From: Beijerinckiaceae bacterium
GTDB taxonomy: Bacteria; Pseudomonadota; Alphaproteobacteria; Rhizobiales; Beijerinckiaceae
Length of the DNA stretch: 64,000 nt
Assembly (NCBI GenBank): GCA_027531565.1
Contig: JAPZSB010000006.1
Coordinates: 67,001-131,000 of the forward strand
Direction: 5' to 3'
Part shown: piece after piece, positions 26,077 to 33,964 of the stretch
Layout: the number at the start of each line of letters is the position of its first letter
How positions within the stretch are numbered: position 1 is the first letter of the stretch
Translations under genes and position numbers: made by a program
Notes under the pieces: model-generated
The model's database searches: none
What the model saw: the letters and a program-made list of their open reading frames with translations, nothing else
Told to the model about the DNA's origin: nothing

Positions 26077-27573
26077 TCAGCCCGCCCGCGCCACGCCGAT
26101 GAAACGCTCCACTTCCTGCTGGACGATGCCCGATGTCCCGGCCACGCGCTCGGCGCTCTCGCGCACCTTCCGGGTCACGTCCTCGACGCGGCTCATCTTC
26201 TCCTGAAGCGAGCCCAGCGAGGCGGTGACGCCGGCAGCATTCGAGGCCGCATCCTGCATCGTCCCGGAAATCTGCTGCGTCGTGGCATCCTGTTCCTCGA
26301 TCGCCGCGGCGATCGAGGTCATGAACTGGTCGATCTCGACCACCCGGCCGACGATCACGTCGATGCCGCCGGCCGAAGCCCGGGTCGCGCTCTGCACCGC
26401 CTGGATCTGCTGGCGGATTTCCTCGGTGGCTGCCGCGGTCTGGGCCGCGAGGGTTTTCACTTCCTGCGCCACCACGGCAAAACCGCGGCCGGCCTCGCCC
26501 GCGCGAGCCGCCTCGATCGTCGCGTTGAGGGCGAGCAGGTTCGTCTGCGAGGCGAGGCTCTCGATCAGCGTGATGACATCGCCGATCCGGAGGCTGGCCT
26601 CCGTCAGTTCGGCCATGCTCGCGCGCGAGCCCTCGCCGGACTGCCGGACTGCGCCGAGCGCCTCGCTCGTGCTCTGGACCTGATTGGCGATCTCGCCGAT
26701 CGAGCGCGACAATTCGCTAATCGACACCGCGAGATTGGAGACATTCGCCGCCGCATCGCTGGCCGAGCGCGCCGCCTCGGCCATGCCGTCCTGCGCGGCA
26801 TCGGCAATGCCCGACAGGCCCTCGGCAGCCTGCCGCATGCCGCTGGCTTGCGTTCCGGCCTCCTCGAGGGTGCGGCGGATCGCCGGTTCGAACCCGTGGA
26901 TCGCCTGTTCGAGCGCCTGCCGGCGCATCCCGTCTTCCTGCTGGCGGCGGGCAACATCCTCGCCCAGAGCCTGGGCCTTGCGGCTGGCTTCCAGAGCGGC
27001 GGCCAGCGAGGCATCGCTGACGGCGAAGGCCTTTTCCAGCATCAGCACGAGCAGGGTCAGCGCACCGGCCTCGACGACGAGGATCACGGCATGGATGATG
27101 ACGCGCAGGAAATCCGCGCCGGCATTGAACACGGCGGCGGGCATCAGGAAATTCAGGCCGAGATGGTGCACCGCGACAACCAGCGTGGCCGCCACGATGC
27201 TCGGCCAGCAGCACAGGCCCGCCACGAGGCCGAGCGCGGCGAAGAAGGCCATATGGATATCCATCTGGTAGGCGTGGCCGGACAGCACGCCCACCAGCAG
27301 CATCACCTGGCCCATCAGGGTCGTTGCCAGCAGGTTGCGCGTCCAGAGTGCTTCCGGCTTCAGGCGGAGCGTCAGCGTCGCGCCGACCAGCAGCACCAGG
27401 CCGGCCAGGGCCGGCAGCGTGCCGAACCCGCGGCTGAACCCGATCAGCGTGACCAGCGCCAGCAGCGCGACCTCGGCGCCGAGAATGTAGGCGGCGCAGA
27501 TCCGGCGGATACCGGCCATGTCGAGAGCGGGCGCGGCAGCGGTGGCGGGAAGGTTGGGTGTCACGGGCTGCAT
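26077..27573 (-). CDS. Methyl-accepting chemotaxis protein with polytopic N-terminus and no periplasmic domain
   Basis: The 498-residue receptor is unusual in having about six hydrophobic helices (residues about 22-195, including LGAEVALLALVTLIGF, VMLLVGVLSGHA and IHAVILVVEAGALTLLVLML) and no periplasmic sensor or HAMP. The cytoplasmic part ends in the signalling hairpin with [20 protein letters not shown] near residue 340. It may sense membrane energetics or a ligand within the bilayer. Its start overlaps the end of the preceding small gene by 13 bp, so the two are probably translationally coupled. Confidence 0.88.
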   Translation of the reverse strand: MQPVTPNLPATAAAPALDMAGIRRICAAYILGAEVALLALVTLIGFSRGFGTLPALAGLVLLVGATLTLRLKPEALWTRNLLATTLMGQVMLLVGVLSGHAYQMDIHMAFFAALGLVAGLCCWPSIVAATLVVAVHHLGLNFLMPAAVFNAGADFLRVIIHAVILVVEAGALTLLVLMLEKAFAVSDASLAAALEASRKAQALGEDVARRQQEDGMRRQALEQAIHGFEPAIRRTLEEAGTQASGMRQAAEGLSGIADAAQDGMAEAARSASDAAANVSNLAVSISELSRSIGEIANQVQSTSEALGAVRQSGEGSRASMAELTEASLRIGDVITLIESLASQTNLLALNATIEAARAGEAGRGFAVVAQEVKTLAAQTAAATEEIRQQIQAVQSATRASAGGIDVIVGRVVEIDQFMTSIAAAIEEQDATTQQISGTMQDAASNAAGVTASLGSLQEKMSRVEDVTRKVRESAERVAGTSGIVQQEVERFIGVARAG

Positions 27574-27863
27574 CCTGTAAACAAGTCGCCGTTGAGAACG
27601 AGAAAGGCACCGGCCGCATAGAGCCGGCGGACGAGATCGGGACCATCCGGCGCCACCAGCAGCGTGCCGTCGAAGCGCCCCCGGCCAAGCAGGCGGGCAT
27701 CCGCCGTCGCGAGGATCTGCATCACCTGCGCCTCGCTTTGGCCGGGCGGCGCGATCAGCAGCACGGGCGTTGCCGCGCGCGGCATCGTCGCCACCCCGAG
27801 CGGCAGCGCGAGCCCGATCAGGGCGCTGGCAAGAATCGACCGGCAGGATGAGGAAAGGGCCAT
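27561..27863 (-). CDS. Small exported protein, unknown function
   Basis: This 100-residue protein has a probable signal peptide (SILASALIGLALPLGVATMPRAA) and a compact mature part with PVLLIAPPGQSEAQVMQIL and GRFDGTLLVAPDGPDLVRRL. It ends in GCSP. I recognise no family; the pattern suggests an alpha/beta fold of about 70 residues. Its last codons overlap the start of the chemoreceptor, so it is likely to act with it, for example as a periplasmic partner. The ATG at 27863 is preceded by AGGAAAGGGCC in the other orientation only, and its own ribosome binding site is weak. Confidence 0.6.
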   Translation of the reverse strand: MALSSSCRSILASALIGLALPLGVATMPRAATPVLLIAPPGQSEAQVMQILATADARLLGRGRFDGTLLVAPDGPDLVRRLYAAGAFLVLNGDLFTGCSP

Positions 27864-27898
27864 GGCTCCCAGAGCTAGGCCGAAAAGGTTAAAGGTGG

Positions 27899-27915
27899 AT
27901 CACCATAACGGTGAT
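27899..27915. promoter_or_regulatory. Palindrome upstream of small exported protein/chemoreceptor genes
   Basis: ATCACC-ATAAC-GGTGAT has perfect 6-bp arms, 36 bp upstream of the start of the small gene and downstream of the end of arsC by about 50 bp on the other side. It could be an operator; the regulator is unknown. Confidence 0.4.
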
Positions 27916-27964
27916 TCGGAATACGTTCCTGCAGACGCGCCGCCGCGGGACCGCTGTCTCCGGC

Positions 27965-28411
27965 TCAGCCGGTCGCCCCGCCCACCCGGCGCCCCTCGGC
28001 ATCGATGAGCAGCGCGCCATCCTCCTTGTGGAGCGGGCCGGGCGGCAGGCGATCCATCAGGTCGAGCACGGTCTCGCTCGGCCGGCACAGCTTCACCCCG
28101 CGCGGGGTGCAGACGATCGGCCGGTTGACGAGCACCGGGTGCTCCAGCATCGCCGTGAGCAGCGCCTCGTCCGTCACACCCGGTTCGAGCAGGCCCAGCT
28201 CGGCGGCGGGCGACTTGGTTTCGCGCAACGCCTCGCGCGGGGTCAGACCCGCTGCCGCGAAAAGCCCGAGCAGCTGCGGCCGCGTCCAGCCCGTCTCCAG
28301 ATACGGGATCACTTCCGGCCGGTAGCCTGCCGCCTCGAGAATGGCGAGGACATTGCGGGACGTGGCGCAGGCCGGGTTGTGATGGATCACGACGGGAAAG
28401 GCATCAGGCAT
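27965..28411 (-). CDS. arsC: Arsenate reductase ArsC (glutaredoxin-coupled type)
   Basis: The 148-residue enzyme reduces arsenate to arsenite. HNPACATSRN near residues 11-20 has the HX3CX3R anion-binding pattern with the catalytic Cys at 15. TKSPAAELGL and LVNRPIVCTPRG follow, the latter carrying the Arg residues that stabilise the intermediate. Its start overlaps the aquaporin-like gene by 8 bp, so the two are co-translated. The pair resembles the rhizobial aqpS-arsC module, in which arsenite leaves through the channel. Confidence 0.93.
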   Translation of the reverse strand: MPDAFPVVIHHNPACATSRNVLAILEAAGYRPEVIPYLETGWTRPQLLGLFAAAGLTPREALRETKSPAAELGLLEPGVTDEALLTAMLEHPVLVNRPIVCTPRGVKLCRPSETVLDLMDRLPPGPLHKEDGALLIDAEGRRVGGATG

Positions 28412-29081
28412 CGGATTTCTCCCCGGAAAGGCTGGCGGCCAGCCACCGTTCGGCCTGCCACGCGGCCAGCGCGCCGGCCATCTGCATGATCATGAAGGCC
28501 GGCACATCGGCCAGCGCGATGCCGGCGAAGCTCGGCGTGAAGCCGCGCGCCAGCGTGACGGCGGGGTTGGCGAACGAGGTCGAGGCCGTGAACCAGTAGG
28601 CCCCGGTGATGACCAGGCCGACGATCACCGCGACATTCCCCGCCTTGTGCCGCAGCGTCAGCAGGATGGCCAGCACCAGCGTGAAGGTTGCGATGGTTTC
28701 CGAGAACCACAGCGCGGCCCCGGTGCGGGTCGCACCGCCGGCCATCAGCGGCGCCATCCCGAACATCAGATGCGCGATCACGGTGCCGGCAAGGCCGCCC
28801 AGCACCTGGGCGGCGATATACGGCGCCAGCGCGGACCAGCCGAGTTCCCTCCGCAGCGCGAAGACGAGGCTGACCACCGGGTTGAAATGCGCGCCCGAAA
28901 CCGGGCCGAACATCGTGATCAGCACGACAAGCATCGCCCCGGTGGCGACCGCATTGGCGAGAAGCTGCACACCGACATCGCGGCTGAGCTGCGTCGCCAT
29001 GATGCCGGAGCCGATCACCGTGGCGACCAGCAGGGCCGTGCCGAGAGCCTCCGCCACCAGCTTCGCCCGCAACGCTGCCAT
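28404..29081 (-). CDS. aqpS: Aquaglyceroporin-like channel, probably arsenite exit channel (AqpS-like)
   Basis: The 225-residue membrane protein has six helices and two MIP half-helix motifs, an atypical NPV in GAHFNPVVSLVFAL and NPA in SFANPAVTLARGF. Coupling to arsC by an 8-bp overlap and the precedent of Sinorhizobium AqpS point to downhill efflux of arsenite formed by ArsC. No arsR-type repressor lies beside the pair, unlike in the rhizobial operon. Water or glycerol transport is the alternative. Confidence 0.82.
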   Translation of the reverse strand: MAALRAKLVAEALGTALLVATVIGSGIMATQLSRDVGVQLLANAVATGAMLVVLITMFGPVSGAHFNPVVSLVFALRRELGWSALAPYIAAQVLGGLAGTVIAHLMFGMAPLMAGGATRTGAALWFSETIATFTLVLAILLTLRHKAGNVAVIVGLVITGAYWFTASTSFANPAVTLARGFTPSFAGIALADVPAFMIMQMAGALAAWQAERWLAASLSGEKSDA

Positions 29082-29160
29082 CCTGCCCTCCCCGCCGGCA
29101 AACCTTTCCGCTGCGCCTAACGCGGCAGGATGACGGTTCGATGACAGGCGGGCAAGCCGG

Positions 29161-32100
29161 TCACGGAACGGTCGGCGGCACGACCCCGTTGTCGCGGCAG
29201 AAACGCTCCAGCCGGCGGAACGCCTCCTCCTTCACCGGGCCATAGCCGCGCAGGTCCATCGGCGCCTCGGCCAGCGGCACGAGCGCCGCCACGCCCCGTT
29301 CCGGCAGGGCACGGATCCATTCGGCGATCCGCGCCTCGTACCAGCCGACCAGCGCCCGTTCCATCCGCCGCTCGCGCGTCCGGCCGAACGGATCGAACCG
29401 GGTGCCGCGCAGGCGCTTCATCGGCGCCAGCAACCGGAAGGCCCCGAGCATCCAGTTGCCGAAGGCCCGCTTGCGCGGCCGCCCCCGGGCATCGGTGCCG
29501 CCCGGGAGGAAGGGCGGCGCGAGATGGTAACGCAGGGTGAAATCCCCCTCGAAATCGCGGGCGACCTGCTCGGTGAAGCCGCCCTGCGCATGGAGCCGGG
29601 CCACCTCGTACTCGTCCTTGTAGGCCATCAGCTTGAACAGGCTCCGCGCGACGGCCTCGGTCAGCCGCGTCGAGCCGAAGGCAGCCTCGGCCTGACGCAT
29701 CGCCTCGACCTGCCGGACATAGCGCGCGGCATAGGCGGCATCCTGATAGCCGGTCAGGAAATCGACGCGGCGCGCCACCAGCGCATCGAGCGGCTCGGGC
29801 CCCGCGCCTTCCGGCATGGCCAGCCGTTCCGGGCAGGCCATGGCCATCCGGCCCAATGTGAAAGCCTGCCGGTTCTGCGCCACCGCCACGCCGTTGAGCT
29901 CGATCGCGCGCTCGATCGCCGGCAGGGAGAGCGGCAGCAGGCCCTTCTGCCACGCCGCGCCGAACAGGATCATGTTGGCGAAGACGGCATCGCCGAGCCA
30001 GGTTTCGGCCAGCCGGTTGGCGTCGAACGCTTCGATCATCCCCTTGCCGGCTACGCGGGTGATCGCCTCCAGCCGCGCCTCCACAGCGAGATCGGCATCC
30101 CTGTGGCGCACCACATCGCCCGTCGGCATCTCGGCGAGATTGACGACGCCCCGCATCCCCGCGCGATAGGTGCCGGAGGCTTTCGGCGAGGAAGAGACAA
30201 CGATGTCGCCGCCGATCAGCGCATCTGCGGCGCCCTGGTCGATCCGCACCTGGCGCAGATCCTCCGGTCGCGCCGCCAGCCGGAGATAGGAGAGGACCGG
30301 CCCGAATTTCTGGGCGAACCCCGTGAAATCCAGCACCGAAACGCCCCGCCCTTCGAGATGGGCGGCCATCGCGGCCACCGCCCCGATCGTGATGACGCCG
30401 GTGCCACCGACCCCGGTAACCAGCACGTCCCATCCGCCCGAGAGATCGGGCAGGACCGGCATCGGCAGGCTTGCGGCCTCCGGCACGGTCCGGCCCGCCG
30501 GTTTGCGCCGCCGCCCGCCCTCCACCGTCACGAAACTCGGGCAGAACCCGTCGAGGCACGAGAAATCCTTGTTGCAATTGGAGAGGTTGATCTGCCGCTT
30601 GCGGCCGAACGGCGTTTCCTTCGACTCGACGGAGAGGCAGTTCGACTGCACCGAGCAATCGCCGCAGCCCTCGCAGACGAGATCGTTGATCACCACGAAC
30701 CGCGCCGGATCCGGCATCTGCCCGCGCTTGCGCCGGCGGCGCTTTTCGGTGGCGCAGGTCTGCGCGTAGATCAGCACGCTGACGCCGGGAACCTCGCGCA
30801 GTTCGCGCTGCACCGCATCCATGGCGTCGCGCGGATGGAGCGTGGTGCCCGCAGGGAAGGCGCCGGGCGCGAAGGCCTCGGGCGTATCCGACACCACGGC
30901 GATGCGCTGCACCCCCTCCGCCCGCACCGAATGGGCAATCGCCTCGACCGAGATCGGTCCGTCCACCGGCTGGCCGCCGGTCATCGCGACGGCATCGTTG
31001 AACAGGATCTTGTAGGTGATGGTCGCGCCCGCCGCGATGGCCTGCCGGATCGCCATCGAGCCGGAATGATACCAGGTGCCCTCGCCGAGATTCTGGAACA
31101 CGTGGTTCCCGCCGGTGAAGCGCGAGGAAGCGACCCAGTTCACCCCCTCCCCGCCCATCTGGATCAGCGAAGAGGTGTCGCGCTCCATCCAGCTCGCCAT
31201 GAAATGGCAGCCGATCCCGGCCAGAGCCGTCGAGCCCTCCGGCACGCGGGTGGAGGTATTGTGCGGGCAGCCGGAACAGAAATACGGCGTGCGTGTCGCC
31301 CCGGTGATCTCCAGCACCCGTTCCGCCTGCGGCTGCAATCCGGCAGCCCGCGCCGGCAGGCCGAGGTCGGGGAAGAACCGGTCGAGCCGGCCGGCGACGA
31401 TGGGCGCCAGAAGGCGCGGCGAGAGTTCGCCCGTCCAGGGGATGAGCCTTCGGCCCGCCTCGTCATGCTTGCCCACCATCCGCTCCGGCTTGGAGGACGG
31501 CGCATCGTAGAAATATTCCTTGAACTGGCTCTCGATGATGCCGCGCTTCTCCTCGACGACGAGGATCTCCTGCTTGCCCGTCACGAAGGCGAGCGCATCA
31601 TGCAGGGGCAGCGGCCAGACCATGCCCACCTTGTAGATATCGATGCCGAGCCGCCGGCATTCGGCCTCGTCGAGGCCGAGCAGGCTGAGCGCCTCCATCA
31701 GGTCGAGATGGGCCTTGCCGGTGGTGACGATGCCGAACCGCGCCCCGGGGATATCGTAGATCCGCCGGTCGATGGGGTTGGCGCGCGCGAAGGCGTAGAC
31801 GGCATGCTTCTTCGCCTCCATCCGCGCCTCGATCTGCGGCCCCGGCAGATCCGGCCAGCGGTAATGCAGACCGCCCGGCGGGGGCACGAAATCCGGCGTC
31901 GCGAAAACCCGATCGGGCGGCAGCACCACGCTCGCCCCGCTCTCGACCACCTCGGAAATCGCCTTGAACCCCACCCACATCCCGGAGAACCGGCTGAGCG
32001 CATAGCCATAGGCGCCGAATTCCAGATACTCCGCCACCGAGGCCGGATGCAGCGTCGGCATGAAGAAGCTCATGAAGGCGACATCGCTCTGGTGCGGCAT

Positions 32101-32586
32101 CGAGGAGGAGACGCAGCCATGGTCATCCCCCGCCACGACCAGCACGCCGCCATGCGGCGAGGCGCCATAGGCATTGCCATGCTTGAGCGCATCGCCGGCC
32201 CGGTCCACCCCCGGACCCTTGCCATACCAGAGGCCGAACACGCCCTGAACCTGCCGGCCCGGTTGCGTCTCCACCTGCTGCGAGCCGAGCACCGCCGTGG
32301 CAGCGAGATCCTCGTTGACCGCCGGCAGGAAGGTGATCCGCTCCTGCGCGATCAGCTCCTTCGCCCGCCAGAGTTCCTGGTCGACCGCTCCGAGCGGCGA
32401 GCCGCGATAGCCCGAGACGAAGCCCGCCGTGTCGAGTCCCGCTGCCCGGTCGCGCCGGGCCTGGTCGAGCAGGATCCGCACCAGCGCCTGCGTCCCGGTC
32501 AGGAAGACGCGGCCCTCGCGCGCCGTGTACCGATCCTCGAGGCGATAGGCCTCCGGCCCGAAATCCTGCGGCGCGCGGTGCTGCAT
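29161..32586 (-). CDS. Indolepyruvate-type 2-oxoacid:ferredoxin oxidoreductase (fused subunits)
   Basis: The 1141-residue enzyme oxidatively decarboxylates arylpyruvates to arylacetyl-CoA. It fuses the IorA-like thiamine diphosphate part (C-terminal TPP module with CSGCPHNTST near 438), a Cys-rich iron-sulfur segment (CEGCGDC and following Cys residues near 640), the IorB-like gamma domain (TGVGGTGVITIGAVAAMAAH) and a C-terminal extension ending near the stop. The ATG at 32586 follows GGGAGGATACG. It is divergent from an Lrp/AsnC gene and lies next to the phenylacetate cluster, so phenylpyruvate to phenylacetyl-CoA is a likely reaction. Confidence 0.92.
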   Translation of the reverse strand: MQHRAPQDFGPEAYRLEDRYTAREGRVFLTGTQALVRILLDQARRDRAAGLDTAGFVSGYRGSPLGAVDQELWRAKELIAQERITFLPAVNEDLAATAVLGSQQVETQPGRQVQGVFGLWYGKGPGVDRAGDALKHGNAYGASPHGGVLVVAGDDHGCVSSSMPHQSDVAFMSFFMPTLHPASVAEYLEFGAYGYALSRFSGMWVGFKAISEVVESGASVVLPPDRVFATPDFVPPPGGLHYRWPDLPGPQIEARMEAKKHAVYAFARANPIDRRIYDIPGARFGIVTTGKAHLDLMEALSLLGLDEAECRRLGIDIYKVGMVWPLPLHDALAFVTGKQEILVVEEKRGIIESQFKEYFYDAPSSKPERMVGKHDEAGRRLIPWTGELSPRLLAPIVAGRLDRFFPDLGLPARAAGLQPQAERVLEITGATRTPYFCSGCPHNTSTRVPEGSTALAGIGCHFMASWMERDTSSLIQMGGEGVNWVASSRFTGGNHVFQNLGEGTWYHSGSMAIRQAIAAGATITYKILFNDAVAMTGGQPVDGPISVEAIAHSVRAEGVQRIAVVSDTPEAFAPGAFPAGTTLHPRDAMDAVQRELREVPGVSVLIYAQTCATEKRRRRKRGQMPDPARFVVINDLVCEGCGDCSVQSNCLSVESKETPFGRKRQINLSNCNKDFSCLDGFCPSFVTVEGGRRRKPAGRTVPEAASLPMPVLPDLSGGWDVLVTGVGGTGVITIGAVAAMAAHLEGRGVSVLDFTGFAQKFGPVLSYLRLAARPEDLRQVRIDQGAADALIGGDIVVSSSPKASGTYRAGMRGVVNLAEMPTGDVVRHRDADLAVEARLEAITRVAGKGMIEAFDANRLAETWLGDAVFANMILFGAAWQKGLLPLSLPAIERAIELNGVAVAQNRQAFTLGRMAMACPERLAMPEGAGPEPLDALVARRVDFLTGYQDAAYAARYVRQVEAMRQAEAAFGSTRLTEAVARSLFKLMAYKDEYEVARLHAQGGFTEQVARDFEGDFTLRYHLAPPFLPGGTDARGRPRKRAFGNWMLGAFRLLAPMKRLRGTRFDPFGRTRERRMERALVGWYEARIAEWIRALPERGVAALVPLAEAPMDLRGYGPVKEEAFRRLERFCRDNGVVPPTVP

Positions 32587-32712
32587 CGTATCCTCCCGAA
32601 TTTTCGGAGAATCATGCCGCATCCACCGGAAAGATCATGCCGGATTTCGCGCGAGGCTTCCCCTTTTCGGAAATTTCTGCCACATTTTGGCCAGATCACG
32701 AAAGACATTGCC
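32587..32712. promoter_or_regulatory. Divergent promoter region with repeated motifs, candidate Lrp-type sites
   Basis: The gap holds a direct repeat of ATCATGCCG (32611 and 32634) and two A/T-centred dyads, CCGAATTTTCGG near 32597 and GAAATTTC at 32670-32677. Multiple spaced weak dyads fit binding by an Lrp/AsnC octamer. Inferred only. Confidence 0.4.
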
Positions 32713-33177
32713 ATGCCACAATCACTCTCCGACGGCGACCTCCGCCTGCTCCGCCTTCTCCAGCGGGACGGCCGCATCTCCAACCAGGATCTCGCCGAGG
32801 CCGCCGGCATGTCACCCTCGGCCTGCTGGCGCCGCGTCAAGGCGCTGGAAGAGGCCGGGCTGATCACCGGCTATGCCGCGATCCTCGCGCCCGAAGCCGC
32901 CGGCTTCACCTTCTCGGCCATTGTCCATGTGAGCCTCGCCCGGCACGAGCGCGCCCCGGTCGATCATTTCATCGAGGCCGTCTCGCGCCGGCCGGAAGTG
33001 CTGGAATGCTTCGCCACGACCGGCGAGGCCGATTATCACCTGCGCGTCGTCTCGCCGGACAAGGACAGCTACAACCGTTTCCTCGACGAGTTCCTCTTCC
33101 GCCTGCCCGGCATCGCGCATGTCCGGACCAATGTCGTGCTGAAGGATGTGAAGCTGACCACCGCCCTGCCGCTCTGA
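32713..33177 (+). CDS. Lrp/AsnC-family transcriptional regulator
   Basis: The 154-residue protein has an N-terminal helix-turn-helix (LLRLLQRDGRISNQDLAEAA, then MSPSACWRRVKALEEAGLI) and a C-terminal RAM effector domain (about 70-145, VLECFATTGEADYHLRVV). Such regulators respond to amino acids. Divergent placement from the arylpyruvate oxidoreductase suggests control by phenylalanine, tyrosine or tryptophan, which transaminate to its substrates. The ATG at 32713 directly begins the conserved N-terminus. Confidence 0.93.
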   Translation: MPQSLSDGDLRLLRLLQRDGRISNQDLAEAAGMSPSACWRRVKALEEAGLITGYAAILAPEAAGFTFSAIVHVSLARHERAPVDHFIEAVSRRPEVLECFATTGEADYHLRVVSPDKDSYNRFLDEFLFRLPGIAHVRTNVVLKDVKLTTALPL

Positions 33178-33221
33178 TGCTGTTCGGCCGCTTGCGATTT
33201 GGTGCCGTCAGGCCCGCCCTT

Positions 33222-33296
33222 GGGGCGGGAATCCACGTTTTTACCGTCCAGCACAAAAGTCGTGGATGGCCGGGCCAGGCCCGGCCATGACGAGAG
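33222..33296. repeat. Dispersed intergenic repeat, copy A
   Basis: This copy reads GGGGCGGGAATCCACG, then AGTCGTGGATGGCCGGGCC, then CCGGCCATGACGA and closely matches 37984-38060. The inner dyad ATCCACG...CGTGGAT and the GGGCC...GGCCC run would fold into a hairpin. It lies between convergent regulator genes. Confidence 0.7.
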
Positions 33297-33312
33297 AAAC
33301 AGCGGATAGGTC

Positions 33313-33960
33313 CTACCCCTGAACCACCCGGATGCGCGGGCCGCCGCCCGGCGCGGGGGAAAGCCCGCGTGCCACCTCGCGGGCGCCGGCCTCGATCATC
33401 GTCATCACGAGATCGGCAAAGGCCTCGTGGCTGACGGGGCCGTTCTCCCGGAACCACATGAATTTCCAGTTCATCATCCCGAACAGGTTCATCGTCAGCG
33501 GCGTCAGCGCGGCGCGATGCCCGGCAAGGGCCGGCTCCAGCGCCGCGATGGCCCCGGCGAACCGCCGCACAAGCACCCGCTCACGCTCGATGAGCTCGGC
33601 CTTCTTGTCCTCCGGCAGCCGCTTCATGTCACTGATCTGGATCTGGTGTTCCTCGTCGGCATGGCGATAGGCCTCGAGCAGGGCCGCGATCATCGCCCGC
33701 AGGGTCTCGGCCGGTTTCAGGCTGTCCGGCACCGCCTCGATCGCCGCGACGAGATCGTCGAGATGCGCGCGGATGATGTCGAACAGGAGCTGCTCCTTGT
33801 TCGTGTAGTAATGGTAGAGCAGCGCCTTGGAGACCCCGCAGGCGGCGGCGATCTCGTTCACCGAGGCCCGGTCGAACCCGTTCCGCGCGAACATTGCCGC
33901 CGCGGCCTTGAGGATGGCCCGGCGCTTGTCATCATGATCGGCCGCGATGGGGCGTGCCAT
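33313..33960 (-). CDS. paaR: TetR-family regulator of phenylacetate genes (PaaR-like)
   Basis: The 215-residue repressor has an N-terminal helix-turn-helix (KRRAILKAAAAMFARNGF, then NEIAAACGVSKALLYHYY) and a helical ligand domain. The ATG at 33960 begins the conserved part; a longer frame would overlap paaK. It follows paaK by 4 bp in a paaG-paaI-paaK-tetR operon, matching PaaR, a phenylacetyl-CoA-responsive TetR regulator in Alpha- and Betaproteobacteria. The dyads at 36603 and 36725 are its likely operators. Confidence 0.85.
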   Translation of the reverse strand: MARPIAADHDDKRRAILKAAAAMFARNGFDRASVNEIAAACGVSKALLYHYYTNKEQLLFDIIRAHLDDLVAAIEAVPDSLKPAETLRAMIAALLEAYRHADEEHQIQISDMKRLPEDKKAELIERERVLVRRFAGAIAALEPALAGHRAALTPLTMNLFGMMNWKFMWFRENGPVSHEAFADLVMTMIEAGAREVARGLSPAPGGGPRIRVVQG

Positions 33961-33964
33961 ATCC

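Noticed and set aside
29524-32700. Very long open frame antisense to the ferredoxin oxidoreductase gene
   Set aside because: Its translation is rich in Arg, Gly and Ala with no recognisable domain. Only its last 154 codons, the Lrp gene, are real. High third-position GC keeps the antisense frame open.
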